From: JANWJE01 sp044326545
GTDB lineage: Bacteria; Chlamydiota; Chlamydiia; Chlamydiales; Parachlamydiaceae
Direction: 5' to 3'
Assembly (NCBI GenBank): GCA_044326545.1
Contig: JBIRBM010000004.1
Coordinates: 76,565-140,564 of the forward strand
Length of the DNA: 64,000 bases
The notes beneath the pieces were generated by a model. That model saw nothing but the letters and a program-made list of their open reading frames with translations. It searched no databases and was not told where the DNA came from. The position numbers and the translations under genes were made by a program. Positions 1 to 7,195 of the stretch are shown in pieces. The stretch's first letter is position 1. Each line of letters opens with the position of its first letter.

Positions 1-621
1 TGGTCGACGAAATCAATGGTTCGGATGCAGCAAATCAGTCCCGACGTCACAGCCCTGCAAGAAAAGTATAAGAAGGACCCGAAAAAAGCACAAATCGAAA
101 TCATGAATCTCTACCGAGAAAAAGGTGTCAATCCAGCTTCGGGCTGCATCCCTCTCCTGATTCAAATGCCTTTCTTAATTGGGATGTTCGACCTGCTTAA
201 ATCAAGTTTTGCCCTCAGAGGAGCCCCTTTCATTCCTGGATGGATTGATGATTTAACAGCTCCTGACGTCCTTTTTAGATGGACACAGCCCATTTTCTTT
301 ATTGGAAACGAATTTCATCTACTCCCCTTTTTACTAGGAGGCGTCATGTTCGTCCAACAGCGTTTAATGGCAACTGGCCCCAAAGATCCAAATGCGATGA
401 CTGATCAGCAGCGGCAACAACGGATGATGGGGACAATGATGACCGGAGTCTTCACTGTGATGTTTTATAATTTCCCTTCAGGATTGAATATCTATTGGCT
501 ATCCTCAATGCTTTTGGGTATTTTACAGCAATGGATGACAACTAAAAAAATGAAAAATCAACCACCGGTGGCGACAATTCCTCAAAAAAAAGTGGCTAAC
601 AAAGAAAAAAGCGGAAAATGA
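1..621 (+). CDS. yidC: Membrane protein insertase YidC, C-terminal part (5' end outside window)
   Basis: The open frame runs in from base 1, so the N-terminal periplasmic part lies outside the window. What remains is the conserved 60-kDa inner-membrane-protein core: a basic stretch after the first core helix (KSMVRMQQISPDV), then NPASGCIPLLIQMPFLIGMF and two further hydrophobic segments (LLPFLLGGVMFVQQRL, TGVFTVMFYNFPSGLNIYWL), ending in a Lys-rich tail. YidC inserts proteins into the inner membrane, alone or with SecYEG. In Chlamydia it sits beside dnaA (CT251/CT250), which agrees with the next gene. lgt, its other usual neighbour there, lies about 15 kb further on. Family call is secure. 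Confidence 0.95.
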   Translation, partial: WSTKSMVRMQQISPDVTALQEKYKKDPKKAQIEIMNLYREKGVNPASGCIPLLIQMPFLIGMFDLLKSSFALRGAPFIPGWIDDLTAPDVLFRWTQPIFFIGNEFHLLPFLLGGVMFVQQRLMATGPKDPNAMTDQQRQQRMMGTMMTGVFTVMFYNFPSGLNIYWLSSMLLGILQQWMTTKKMKNQPPVATIPQKKVANKEKSGK

Positions 622-929
622 TCATTCTTCAAAAATGGAGGCAAGTCTTTTTTTCTCTGTGGCTTGCATCTATTTCTAAATTCACATCACGCGATGATGA
701 CAAGTTGATTATTTTAATCATTTGTTTTAAAAGGAGTTTAAAAACCTTTTAGAACCTGTTCACAATATCTTAGATTGGATGATTTGTGTGCTAAAACGCG
801 CTATAAACTCACAAACATTTTCCGCAATATTAAAAAATATTGCGGAAATTTTCTGTGAGATTCATAACAGCAAAGCATCCCTATCATACAGATTGAACCC
901 GTTCTTACATCAAAAACTTAGAGAAAATA
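622..929. other. yidC-dnaA intergenic region
   Basis: 308 bases without a gene. It holds one copy of the short motif AGAACCTGTTCA (about 751-762), which recurs across the window, and the inverted repeat at 808-859 listed separately. I saw no convincing cluster of DnaA boxes, so I do not call this the replication origin. Confidence 0.6.
808..859. repeat. Inverted repeat, CTCACAAA...TTCCGCAATATT family
   Basis: The left arm (CTCACAAACATTTTCCGCAA) and right arm (TTGCGGAAATTTTCTGTGAG) form a near-perfect hairpin around an AT-rich centre. Related copies lie at about 2986-3055 (more diverged) and 41828-41858 (one arm only). Copies share a preceding CGCTATAAACTCA-like sequence. Probably a non-autonomous dispersed palindrome or terminator-like element. 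Confidence 0.7.
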
Positions 930-2285
930 ATGAAGGCATGGGAACAATTTCTTGAGGAGCAAGAGAAAGAGCTTGGACAACAAACTGTTAAAAAATGGTT
1001 AAGAAGCCTAAAAATTCAGCGATTTGATGCTTGCAATCTTTATTTAGAAGCAAAAGATTCCTTTCAAGCTCTTTGGTTTGAAGAGCATATCAGAGAGAAG
1101 GTTGAAGCTTGCCTAGTCAATGGAAACCACAAAAGCATTAAAGTTCACCTTTGTGTGGCTAATAAAGCCGTCGTAAACAAAACAGCTCCAGCCTCTCCCT
1201 CTCTCAATGAAGTACAACCTCTACAATTTCATTTAAATTTCGATGAACTAGATCCTCATTGTTTATTTCAACATTTCGTTGTCAGTGAAGACAATCAATT
1301 CACATACACGTTATTATCGCAACTTGCAGGGTTATCAAATAAGGCAACAACACCTCTTGGAAGATTCAATCCTATTTATCTCTATGGCCCCTCAGGTTGC
1401 GGAAAAACGCACTTGATGATGAGTTTAACTCAACGTTTTCGCACACAGGGATATCAATCTCTTTATGCTCGAGCAGAATTATTCACTGACCATGTTGTCA
1501 AAGCTATTAGAGCTGGAGAAATGAGTCGTTTTCGACAAGCCTATCGAAAGGCCGATATTTTACTTATCGATGATCTGCATGTTTTTTCTAGAAAAGGAGC
1601 AACACAAGAAGAATTTTTCCATACTTTTAACACCCTTCATCTGCAAGGAAAACAAATTATTTTATCTGCAAATTGCGCCCCTTCAGAATTACAATTTATT
1701 GAACCGCGATTAGTCAGCCGTTTTGAGTGGGGAATTGTATTACCTTTAAAACCTCTAAAGGACAATGACATCAAACATCTTCTTCAGGCAAAAGCACAAG
1801 CATTGCAATTTTCTCTTCCGCAGAACATTCTTGATTTTCTCGTGGCAACATTTACAAGCACTCCAAAAGCATTAATAAAAGCCTTTGAGGCTTTAGTTCT
1901 TCGCCTTCATCTGGATGCGCAAAACTCTGCAAACCATCTATCTCCTAATGCAGTCAAGATTTTATTGTCTGATTTACTTTCCGAAGAACAAAAATCGGCG
2001 CTTACAGCAGCTAAAATCATCCAAACAATCGCTGAACATTATGGCATTCGCTCCGAAGACATTCTGGGTAAATCACAAACAAGAGAGTGTGCTCTTCCAC
2101 GGCAGGTTGCTATGCATCTTTGCAGGGAAAAATTGAAAATGTCTTATATCAAAATCGGCGATCTTTTCTCGCGCGATCATTCAACAGTGATGACGAGCGT
2201 TAAGCACATTCAAAAATCGTTAGACGATGATCATCGCGATATTTCCCGAGCATGGCATGCGATCACAAAAAAATTAATACCCTAA
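930..2285 (+). CDS. dnaA: Chromosomal replication initiator protein DnaA
   Basis: 451 residues, the usual DnaA length. Domain I (residues 1-80) has the typical W..FL..E start. Domain III is an AAA+ module with Walker A GPSGCGKT near residue 153 and Walker B ILLIDDLHVF near 207. Domain IV ends with the DnaA signature SRDHSTVMTSVKHIQKS near 413-429, which binds DnaA boxes. It starts origin melting and loads the helicase. Chlamydiae usually carry two dnaA genes; the position after yidC matches the one next to yidC in Chlamydia. It is followed by a tRNA gene on the same strand. Confidence 0.96.
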   Translation: MKAWEQFLEEQEKELGQQTVKKWLRSLKIQRFDACNLYLEAKDSFQALWFEEHIREKVEACLVNGNHKSIKVHLCVANKAVVNKTAPASPSLNEVQPLQFHLNFDELDPHCLFQHFVVSEDNQFTYTLLSQLAGLSNKATTPLGRFNPIYLYGPSGCGKTHLMMSLTQRFRTQGYQSLYARAELFTDHVVKAIRAGEMSRFRQAYRKADILLIDDLHVFSRKGATQEEFFHTFNTLHLQGKQIILSANCAPSELQFIEPRLVSRFEWGIVLPLKPLKDNDIKHLLQAKAQALQFSLPQNILDFLVATFTSTPKALIKAFEALVLRLHLDAQNSANHLSPNAVKILLSDLLSEEQKSALTAAKIIQTIAEHYGIRSEDILGKSQTRECALPRQVAMHLCREKLKMSYIKIGDLFSRDHSTVMTSVKHIQKSLDDDHRDISRAWHAITKKLIP

Positions 2286-2433
2286 GGGCCTGAACAGGTT
2301 TTAACATCACACCTTTACCTGTTCTTGAAAAAGGACTTAACAACATCAAGCATCACTCATCTGATTGAGAGAGTTATTTTTATTTGTATAAAATCCACAA
2401 ACGTGATACCTTGGTTTTCAGTTATGAGATTAT

Positions 2434-2508
2434 CGGAGTATAGCGCAGCTTGGCTAGCGCGGCTGCTTTGGGAGCAGTAGGTCGGGGGTTCGAATCCCTC
2501 TACTCCGA
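2434..2508 (+). tRNA. tRNA-Pro (anticodon UGG)
   Basis: Acceptor arms CGGAGTA (2434-2440) and TACTCCG (2501-2507) pair perfectly with discriminator A. The D arm is GCGC...GCGC, the anticodon arm GCTGC-TTTGGGA-GCAGT puts TGG at the anticodon, and the T arm is GGGGG-TTCGAAT-CCCTC. CCA is not encoded. A Rho-independent terminator follows at once. tRNA genes are common integration sites and the gas vesicle cluster begins about 0.7 kb downstream, but I found no second copy of the tRNA 3' end. Confidence 0.95.
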
Positions 2509-2512
2509 TCCG

Positions 2513-2546
2513 CCCTATCTTTGGCGACAAAGATAGGGTTTTTTTT
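2513..2546 (+). terminator. Rho-independent terminator of tRNA-Pro
   Basis: A perfect 11-bp stem (CCCTATCTTTG / CAAAGATAGGG) with loop GCGA is followed by eight T residues, immediately after the tRNA. Confidence 0.92.
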
Positions 2547-2594
2547 ATAGAGCTCTTGCAGTTCTTAAGCTATGACAGCTTCTAATACGATTTC

Positions 2595-2639
2595 CAAGAA
2601 ATAAAGACAGATTTGAGCGCGTCAAAGCCTCCGGGTTAA
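2595..2639. repeat. Dispersed repeat (ATTTGAGCGCGTCAAAGC type), copy 1
   Basis: About 45 bases that match 5669-5714 with a few differences; the shared core is ATAAAGNC...ATTTGAGC(G/A)CGTCAAAGC. The two copies lie on either side of the gvpN-gvpC-gvpA1 block in the same orientation. Function unknown. Confidence 0.65.
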
Positions 2640-2704
2640 GAACCCATTCAAAATCTTTAATCACGATGCTTTCGCGTTGCCAAAATTTACACTTTGAGCT
2701 TGAA

Positions 2705-2867
2705 TAGACTTCTTCGGAAACTTCATTGACTTGCTAAAACCGCCATTTTTGACATCTTTTTTGTAAATTTTTTCGACCGTATGCACGCATACGCTCTCAA
2801 AAATTTCAACACAATCTGCTCAAAAAGGGCAATTTTTTCAAGCAAAGCAAGTTTTCGAAGAAGTCTA
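2705..2867. repeat. MITE-like element with TAGACTTCTTCGG termini, long copy
   Basis: The left end TAGACTTCTTCGGAAACTT and right end AAGTTTTCGAAGAAGTCTA are inverted repeats. The left 46 bases match the right arm of the 41868-41953 element in reverse orientation with one mismatch, and the right end matches that element's left arm. This copy is the same element inverted, with about 75 extra bases in the middle. No transposase is encoded. Confidence 0.75.
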
Positions 2868-2985
2868 ATGAGTATAACTAGACCTATTTGCGATCATTCA
2901 TTCCTGAAAGCTTTCACACAGCTGAAATATGGCTTTATTTCTTGGAAATGGTATAAGAGCTTGTTTATAAACTCACCTTAAAGAC

Positions 2986-3055
2986 TCCCCTATAAACTCA
3001 GAAAAAAATTTCGCAACATTAAAAAATACCGCAAAAATTTTTGGGAGTTTATAGC
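2986..3055. repeat. Inverted repeat, CTATAAACTC family, diverged copy
   Basis: CTATAAACTCAGAAAAAAAT and its inverted counterpart ATTTTTGGGAGTTTATAG bracket a TTTCGC...GCAAAA core. It is the same family as 808-859 and may act as a terminator downstream of gvpN on the minus strand. Confidence 0.6.
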
Positions 3056-3177
3056 GGATTTATAGCAGGCAAGCATCGCGATCAAAGATTCTGAACAGGT
3101 TCTCAGGAGCTGCCTTCAATTTCAAAGGCAGCACAATAGCAAATCACGATACGCTCTAAATGAACCTATCTTTTATT

Positions 3178-4164
3178 TTAAGAGATCTTTTGTTTTGCAT
3201 CAAATCGTCGAATGACCTTTTCAAGAACTTCATCCACTTTATGTGGAATTGCTATCGAATGTCCATTTTGGGCTATTTTAGCTTTATTGGCACTTAAGAC
3301 ATCGCGGCAAATGATTCTGAAAATAGGGTCATTTAAAGACGCTTTTCCGCCTCGATGTGCTAAAATACGCGCAATCGCAATACTTGCACGAATAGATGGA
3401 GTGCATTTATTAGGGCTTTTTGCTCGAAGATCCCTAACGATATCAACAATAATTTCTCCATCTCGGTGGTTCAGGTTTGGACCAGCTTTCTTCAACGTGA
3501 CTGCAAGCTCCATTTCTCGATCAATTTGATTTAATTGGATAGTAATCATTCTATCCATTAATGCATCTTGGGTTTTGTGTGTCCCTGCATATTCTTCCGG
3601 ATTTGATGTGAAGATCACCCTAAAATCAGGATGAACATGTAAAAAACCCTCATTTTTTCCGGATGCATGTTGAAGATTAAGAATTTTTTCTTCTAAAATG
3701 CTTAAAAAGACGTTATTTGCTTCTGGATTGGAACGTGTAAACTCATCGTAAATCAGGGTATGACCATGCTTACAAGCTAATGTGAGGCGTTGATCAATCC
3801 ACAAGACACTCATTTGCTCTTCTGTTTTCATCACAGAATGAACAAAATTATCTACGAGTTTCTGTTTTTTGTAGCCTGAATTTTGTCCTATTAGACTCGA
3901 TCCTTTATATTCATCATCTCCGTGAATAATCGTGATCGGCCGATTTAATTGAGACGCCACATGAAATGCAAGGGTTGTTTTACCTGTACCGGCAGGGCCT
4001 GCAAAATGAATAGAATATCCCACTTCTAGATAGGCAAGAGAGCGTTCAGTCAGTTCATCGATGTATGCTGTCACAACAAAATCTTCACTAGGCTCTAATA
4101 AAACATGATTATTGTAAGCCTGATCATTGATCTTTTTTTTATGTAGAAGTCGAATAGGGCTCAT
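3178..4164 (-). CDS. gvpN: Gas vesicle protein GvpN (AAA+ ATPase)
   Basis: 328 residues. The MoxR/GvpN-type AAA+ core shows Walker A GPAGTGKT (residues 56-63), Walker B LIYDEF followed by TRSNPEANN (137-150), and a sensor-1 region FRVIFTSNPEEYAGTH. The order of motifs and the full length match GvpN, which helps gas vesicles grow from small bicones to full size and acts with GvpC in other organisms. It is the last gene of the minus-strand set gvpA1 - gvpC-like - gvpN; its upstream spacer carries a perfect palindrome (4247-4260). The ribosome binding site is weak (GGGAAAGG), so expression may depend on read-through from gvpA1. Confidence 0.95.
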   Translation of the reverse strand: MSPIRLLHKKKINDQAYNNHVLLEPSEDFVVTAYIDELTERSLAYLEVGYSIHFAGPAGTGKTTLAFHVASQLNRPITIIHGDDEYKGSSLIGQNSGYKKQKLVDNFVHSVMKTEEQMSVLWIDQRLTLACKHGHTLIYDEFTRSNPEANNVFLSILEEKILNLQHASGKNEGFLHVHPDFRVIFTSNPEEYAGTHKTQDALMDRMITIQLNQIDREMELAVTLKKAGPNLNHRDGEIIVDIVRDLRAKSPNKCTPSIRASIAIARILAHRGGKASLNDPIFRIICRDVLSANKAKIAQNGHSIAIPHKVDEVLEKVIRRFDAKQKIS

Positions 4165-4229
4165 AAACCAACCTTTCCCTTGTATTGAAAACTGTTTAAT
4201 CTGTTATCGTATGATTTGCATTCGGCGGG

Positions 4230-4280
4230 AAATTCAGAATTCAGAAGTCAGTTAACTGACGTAGTGAACTCTGAACTATT
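4230..4280. repeat. Palindromic hairpin between gvpC-like and gvpN
   Basis: The core GTCAGTTAACTGAC (4247-4260) is a perfect palindrome, extended by partly complementary flanks (AATTCAGAATTCA / TGAACTCTGAACT). No T run follows, so it is more likely an mRNA-stability or attenuation hairpin than a full terminator. Confidence 0.55.
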
Positions 4281-4304
4281 CTACCTACATTTGAACGACC
4301 ATAC

Positions 4305-4892
4305 CTAGATATGGTGCATCTTGGATTTTTTAAAATCTTTTTTGTGTGACTCGTGGTCATCTTGATGCCGCTTCGAGTTCTCTAATCCATGAGGTTTCAC
4401 ATGTTCTTCACTACGTTGCTTTGCCTGCTGCTCACTATGCTGTTTGGCGTCTTCTAGATGGTCTTTAACATTCTCTTCAACATGTGGTTTTACATGTTCT
4501 TCAACATGTGGCTTGACATGTTCTTCAACATGCGGCTTGACATGTTCTTCAACGTTTTGTTTGATATGCTCTTTCCCTTCTTGTTTCGCCGGTTCTATTG
4601 TGTGTTTTAAACCAATAGAAAACCAAGCGCTGCGAGCCCCTAAAAGATCAGTCGACACTTCATCTCTGAATTTGCCCACAGATTGTTTAAGGTCAGCCAC
4701 AAAATCTTGACGATCTCTTTTAGATTTTTGTGCTAAAAGCCTGTGTTCATTGTGAAGCGCTTCTCGTGTCTTAAGAACATCTATTCTTAAATGATTCACA
4801 CCTTTTCTGATGGCGTCAATCAATTTAAATCGTTCTTCTCGCAAGGATTCCAGATCCTTTCGCAAGTCCTTCATTTCACCTGTGAGATCCAT
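4305..4892 (-). CDS. GvpC-like gas vesicle shell protein with tandem HVEEHVKP repeats
   Basis: 195 residues from the ATG at 4892, chosen because AGGGG lies 7 bases upstream and because the N-terminus then aligns with the paralog at 12132. Residues 1-90 are charged helical repeats (DLRKDLESLREERFKL; RQDFVADLKQSVGKFRDEV; DLLGARSAWF) resembling the amphipathic repeats of GvpC, which clamps the outside of the GvpA shell. Then comes an eight-residue repeat, HVEEHVKP, about four times, and a Lys/His/Glu-rich tail without hydrophobic segments. It lies between gvpA1 and gvpN, the normal place for gvpC. Sequence-level identity to known GvpC is uncertain; the repeated tail is unusual. Confidence 0.7.
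   Translation of the reverse strand: MDLTGEMKDLRKDLESLREERFKLIDAIRKGVNHLRIDVLKTREALHNEHRLLAQKSKRDRQDFVADLKQSVGKFRDEVSTDLLGARSAWFSIGLKHTIEPAKQEGKEHIKQNVEEHVKPHVEEHVKPHVEEHVKPHVEENVKDHLEDAKQHSEQQAKQRSEEHVKPHGLENSKRHQDDHESHKKDFKKSKMHHI
4473..4568. repeat. 24-bp tandem repeat (4 units) inside the gvpC-like gene
   Basis: Four consecutive 24-base units (4473, 4497, 4521, 4545), each close to TTCTTCAACATGTGGCTTGA plus CATG. The middle two differ by one base, and the outer two have diverged. They encode the HVEEHVKP octapeptide. Their similarity suggests recent expansion by slippage. Confidence 0.85.
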
Positions 4893-5013
4893 AAAACAAT
4901 CCCCTGTTAATCGCAAATTGAAATTAGTAAATCGGAAGCAACAAATTTAGAATTTGTCTATTTACTATGAGGTATTTAGTCGTCATGAAAAATTATTGTT
5001 CCGATAGAGGATA

Positions 5014-5124
5014 TACTCCTTCCAATTGAAATTTGGAATTCGGGGCTCTTTCAAAATTTCGTGATTAACATCACGATCGCATTGTTGCTAGCCTAAATTT
5101 TCCAAATTTCAAAAGGAAGGAGTA
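5014..5124 (-). promoter_or_regulatory. Long inverted repeat between gvpA1 and gvpC-like (attenuator candidate)
   Basis: The arms 5014-5038 and 5100-5124 are complementary at 23 of 25 positions (TACTCCTTCC...AAATTTGGAA), with a 61-base loop that holds a small CGTGAT/ATCACG hairpin. It starts about 20 bases after the gvpA1 stop codon. In other gas vesicle operons a hairpin after gvpA lets most transcripts end there, giving far more GvpA than downstream proteins. By analogy this may do the same; no strong T run is visible. Confidence 0.6.
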
Positions 5125-5145
5125 CAAGCTAATTCGCTTACCAGA

Positions 5146-5364
5146 TTAAGCTGGTGCTGCGGCTGATGCTGTTAAACCGATTGCTTCAGCATACTTTAAA
5201 TAAGTTTCAACAGAAGCGATGACAATTCTAGCTTCAATTGAAACAAGCTCAATACCCACTAGGGATACTTTAGCCCATACGTCAATGACAATCCCTTTAT
5301 CCAATATTCTGTCAACAACTTCAGCTAAGCTGGAAGAGTCTGTTGAATTATGTACTTTTGCCAT
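5146..5364 (-). CDS. gvpA: Gas vesicle structural protein GvpA, copy 1
   Basis: 72 residues, the normal GvpA size. It has the hallmark SSSLAEVVDRILDKGIVIDV helix-strand, WAKVSLVGIELVSIEARIVI beta hairpin and VETYLKYAEAIG helix. GvpA polymerises into the gas-permeable, water-excluding shell ribs. The start is fixed by AAGGAGG five bases upstream. The protein is identical to gvpA2 (11604-11822) except Val41 versus Ile41, although 24 sense codons differ by my count. First gene of the minus-strand set gvpA1 - gvpC-like - gvpN. The 500-base upstream spacer should hold its promoter, but I see no consensus match. Confidence 0.98.
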   Translation of the reverse strand: MAKVHNSTDSSSLAEVVDRILDKGIVIDVWAKVSLVGIELVSIEARIVIASVETYLKYAEAIGLTASAAAPA

Positions 5365-5864
5365 AAAAGCCTCCTTTTAAGCTCTTTGTTACTAATCTTA
5401 AGAATGACACATGAGGCGGGGAAGCATATTTAGTTCCTTTACCTTAGTCATGATACCTGTATGCACGATAAAATAATTTTTATGTATTCAAAAAATTATT
5501 TTTTTTCTTTATTGACTTCAACTCACTGATAATAAGTCTTTTAAAAGATTTTAAGTTTTTTGTTTTTCACATCTATAAAGCACTCTCACAGCGAAAATCA
5601 AGTTTTTTCCGTTTATCGCATTCATCCTAAGTAAAATGACAATGGATAGTTTTATCCTAATCCCATTTTCAAAAAATAAAGCCTATTTGAGCACGTCAAA
5701 GCGTCAGGATTGAATGATCTTAGAACCTCTCTTCCTATTTTTTTGATTTTTAGGCTGCTTCAAAGCCTTGATGATAGAAAAGATAAAGATAGATTTTGAA
5801 TTTTTAGCGTTTACTAAAGGGTGTCATCATCTTGAATAGAGGCGATTAGCATGGATGACACACC
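5365..5864. other. gvpA1 upstream region and repeat copies
   Basis: 500 bases without a gene. The half next to gvpA1 must carry its minus-strand promoter; I could not pick a confident -10/-35 pair in this AT-rich DNA. The other half has a second ATTTGAGC(A)CGTCAAAGC repeat (5669-5714) and the start of the palindrome at 5818-5866. Confidence 0.5.
5669..5714. repeat. Dispersed repeat (ATTTGAGCACGTCAAAGC type), copy 2
   Basis: Second copy of the element at 2595-2639, same orientation, separated from it by the gvpN-gvpC-gvpA1 block. Confidence 0.65.
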
Positions 5865-5866
5865 CT
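5818..5866. repeat. AGGGTGTCATC palindrome, short copy
   Basis: Left AGGGTGTCATC and right GATGACACACCCT pair apart from a two-base indel. The interior TTGAATAGAGGCGAT matches the interior of the 116-bp element at 54685-54800 in reverse. It overlaps the stop codon of the small gene at 5865-6182 and may end its transcript. Confidence 0.65.
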
Positions 5867-6182
5867 AGTATTTAATAGTGAATTTATCTTGATAGTGTGT
5901 TTGATTGTCTTGAAAAAAGGGTGTTTTTTCCTGTATGAAGGTTTCCTGAGGATGCTGCTGCAAGAGGAATTCTTTATCTTTATCTATTTCAATAGATTGC
6001 TTTTCTATCGCCTCAAGGCGTTTTAATAGCATCTGTTTTTCCTGATCTAATCGAGTCCGCTTCATTTCAAGATAACTCAGCATCAAATAAGCTTTGTGTT
6101 TTGGCAACTGTGCGCTGACTTTTTTCGAATAAGTTCTAATATTAGCGACAGTCGGATATTTTTTTTTAGGTAAAGCCATCAT
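5865..6182 (-). CDS. Small basic coiled-coil protein of the gas vesicle cluster
   Basis: 105 residues, not recognised with certainty. The N-terminus is basic (ALPKKKYPTVANIRTYSKKV), followed by a long helical stretch (about 30-75, MLSYLEMKRTRLDQEKQMLL) likely to form a coiled coil, and a Gln-rich polar tail. No signal peptide or membrane segment. It lies between gvpA1 and the TraB/ChaN-like gene, pointing away from the plus-strand operon. Small proteins with a KYP..NIR..A/S.K start and a helical body do occur in bacterial gas vesicle clusters, which is a weak memory-based link. ATG at 6182 or 6179. Confidence 0.6.
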   Translation of the reverse strand: MMALPKKKYPTVANIRTYSKKVSAQLPKHKAYLMLSYLEMKRTRLDQEKQMLLKRLEAIEKQSIEIDKDKEFLLQQHPQETFIQEKTPFFQDNQTHYQDKFTIKY

Positions 6183-6487
6183 TTGTTTTCCATTTATTTT
6201 ATCACATTAAAAAACGATAAGAGAGTATTTGCAAAGCATCGAATCGAAGATTTTACACACACTCTAAATTCAAAGATTTGGATTGACTTACATCTCTTTC
6301 TTGTGTGGAACTGCGATTAAAATCAGTAAAAACTTGCAAAAAGAAACGGATAAAACATTTTTTTTAAAAAGTAAATATTTTATTTTCAAAAGATAGAGAA
6401 TAGCGTTTATCTTAAATGGCATAAGGATATGCCCCGAAAGAATCATCAAACTCTTCAACCAATCGTTGAAATCGATTTCTCAACAGA
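6183..6487. other. Divergent intergenic region ahead of the plus-strand gvp operon
   Basis: About 300 AT-rich bases between two divergent genes. It should contain promoters in both directions; none matches a consensus well enough to call. A short ORF beginning ATG 6429 (39 codons) overlaps the next gene's start in another frame and may be its displaced N-terminus. Confidence 0.45.
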
Positions 6488-7126
6488 TTGTCAACATTTA
6501 AAGCAAAGGATTTATTGGAGTATATGCAAAAATCAAAACCGATTTTAAATCAATCCAGAACAATTTTTTTCTATCCAATCATCCATGAAAAAGTGGATAT
6601 GGGAAGCTTGGGAGATGTTCTATATAAAGATGTTGAGAATTTAAAAAAAACCCGTATAGATGATGTGTGGACATCAATTGAAGAAAGTGTTAATCATTTA
6701 AATTTAGATTATAAAGATGTGCGTCTCTACCAAGATGGCCTGCCAATATGCGGCAAAGGGATGGAGATTGTGCAAGATCTTTGTAAAGCGGGTAGTCGAA
6801 ACCATCAACTCCTTCTTCGTTTAATTCAAAAAGGTGCCCATTTGATCGAGACAGAATCGGCGGAGCTTCTGATGAAGGAGTATGCCATTTTTCAATCATT
6901 GTTCTCGATTGGAAGACTTGAAAGAAATCAATCAAATAATCAGGAAAAAATATTAGCCTCACTGCTTGAACAAAGAGATCATTTTATTGCCAATCGAATC
7001 AATACTACATTAAAATCGGGCGAAACAGGCCTTTTATTTCTTGGTGCTCTACATTCACTTCAAGGACTTCTCGACGCAGATATAAAAATGATCACTAAAG
7101 AATCGAAGCTTAAACACATGAAATAG
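6488..7126 (+). CDS. TraB/ChaN-like protein of the gas vesicle cluster
   Basis: 212 residues from a TTG at 6488; an in-frame stop at 6467 bars a longer frame, and an ATG at 6524 is an alternative with GGAG only three bases upstream. Neither start is convincing, and an out-of-frame ATG at 6429 hints at a possible N-terminal frameshift. The C-terminal third has RDHFIANRI...GETGLLFLGALHSL, resembling the conserved RD..I...I and G..H segments of TraB/PrgY and ChaN-like hydrolase folds. No signal peptide. It lies 69 bases before gvpH on the same strand, so it is likely part of the operon. Specific role unknown. Confidence 0.6.
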   Translation: MSTFKAKDLLEYMQKSKPILNQSRTIFFYPIIHEKVDMGSLGDVLYKDVENLKKTRIDDVWTSIEESVNHLNLDYKDVRLYQDGLPICGKGMEIVQDLCKAGSRNHQLLLRLIQKGAHLIETESAELLMKEYAIFQSLFSIGRLERNQSNNQEKILASLLEQRDHFIANRINTTLKSGETGLLFLGALHSLQGLLDADIKMITKESKLKHMK

Positions 7127-7195
7127 GTGAAATAGACTCATTCAAGCTCTAAGAATCAGCGGCCAGATATTGAATTAACCAAAAGGAGAAAAACA

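Larger units (their letters stand above)
2547..3177. other. Gene-free repeat-rich stretch between tRNA-Pro and gvpN
   Basis: About 630 bases with no credible gene. It is a mosaic of dispersed repeats: a copy of the ATTTGAGCGCGTCAAAGC repeat (2595-2639), a 163-bp element with TAGACTTCTTCGG ends (2705-2867), a diverged copy of the CTATAAACTC inverted repeat (about 2986-3055) and a CTGAACAGGTTCT motif (about 3092). This is the junction between conserved chlamydial genes and the gas vesicle cluster. Confidence 0.7.

Noticed and set aside
622..929. Replication origin near dnaA
   Set aside because: No cluster of TTATCCACA-like boxes is visible; dnaA position alone is not evidence in Chlamydiae.
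2434..2508. tRNA-Pro as attachment site with duplicated 3' end
   Set aside because: I found no second copy of GGTTCGAATCCCTCTACTCC between here and lgt and no integrase gene.
2781..2981. 66-codon plus-strand frame
   Set aside because: It runs through the MITE-like repeat and has no ribosome site or protein-like composition.
4444..4710. 88-codon plus-strand frame with Cys/Ser/Thr repeats (FTCSSTCGLTCSSTCG)
   Set aside because: It is the antisense of the HVEEHVKP tandem repeats of the gvpC-like gene; repeats keep all frames open.
5513..5535. Plus-strand promoter TTGACT...GATAAT
   Set aside because: Spacing is only 10 bases and it points away from gvpA1 with no gene downstream on that strand for about 1 kb.
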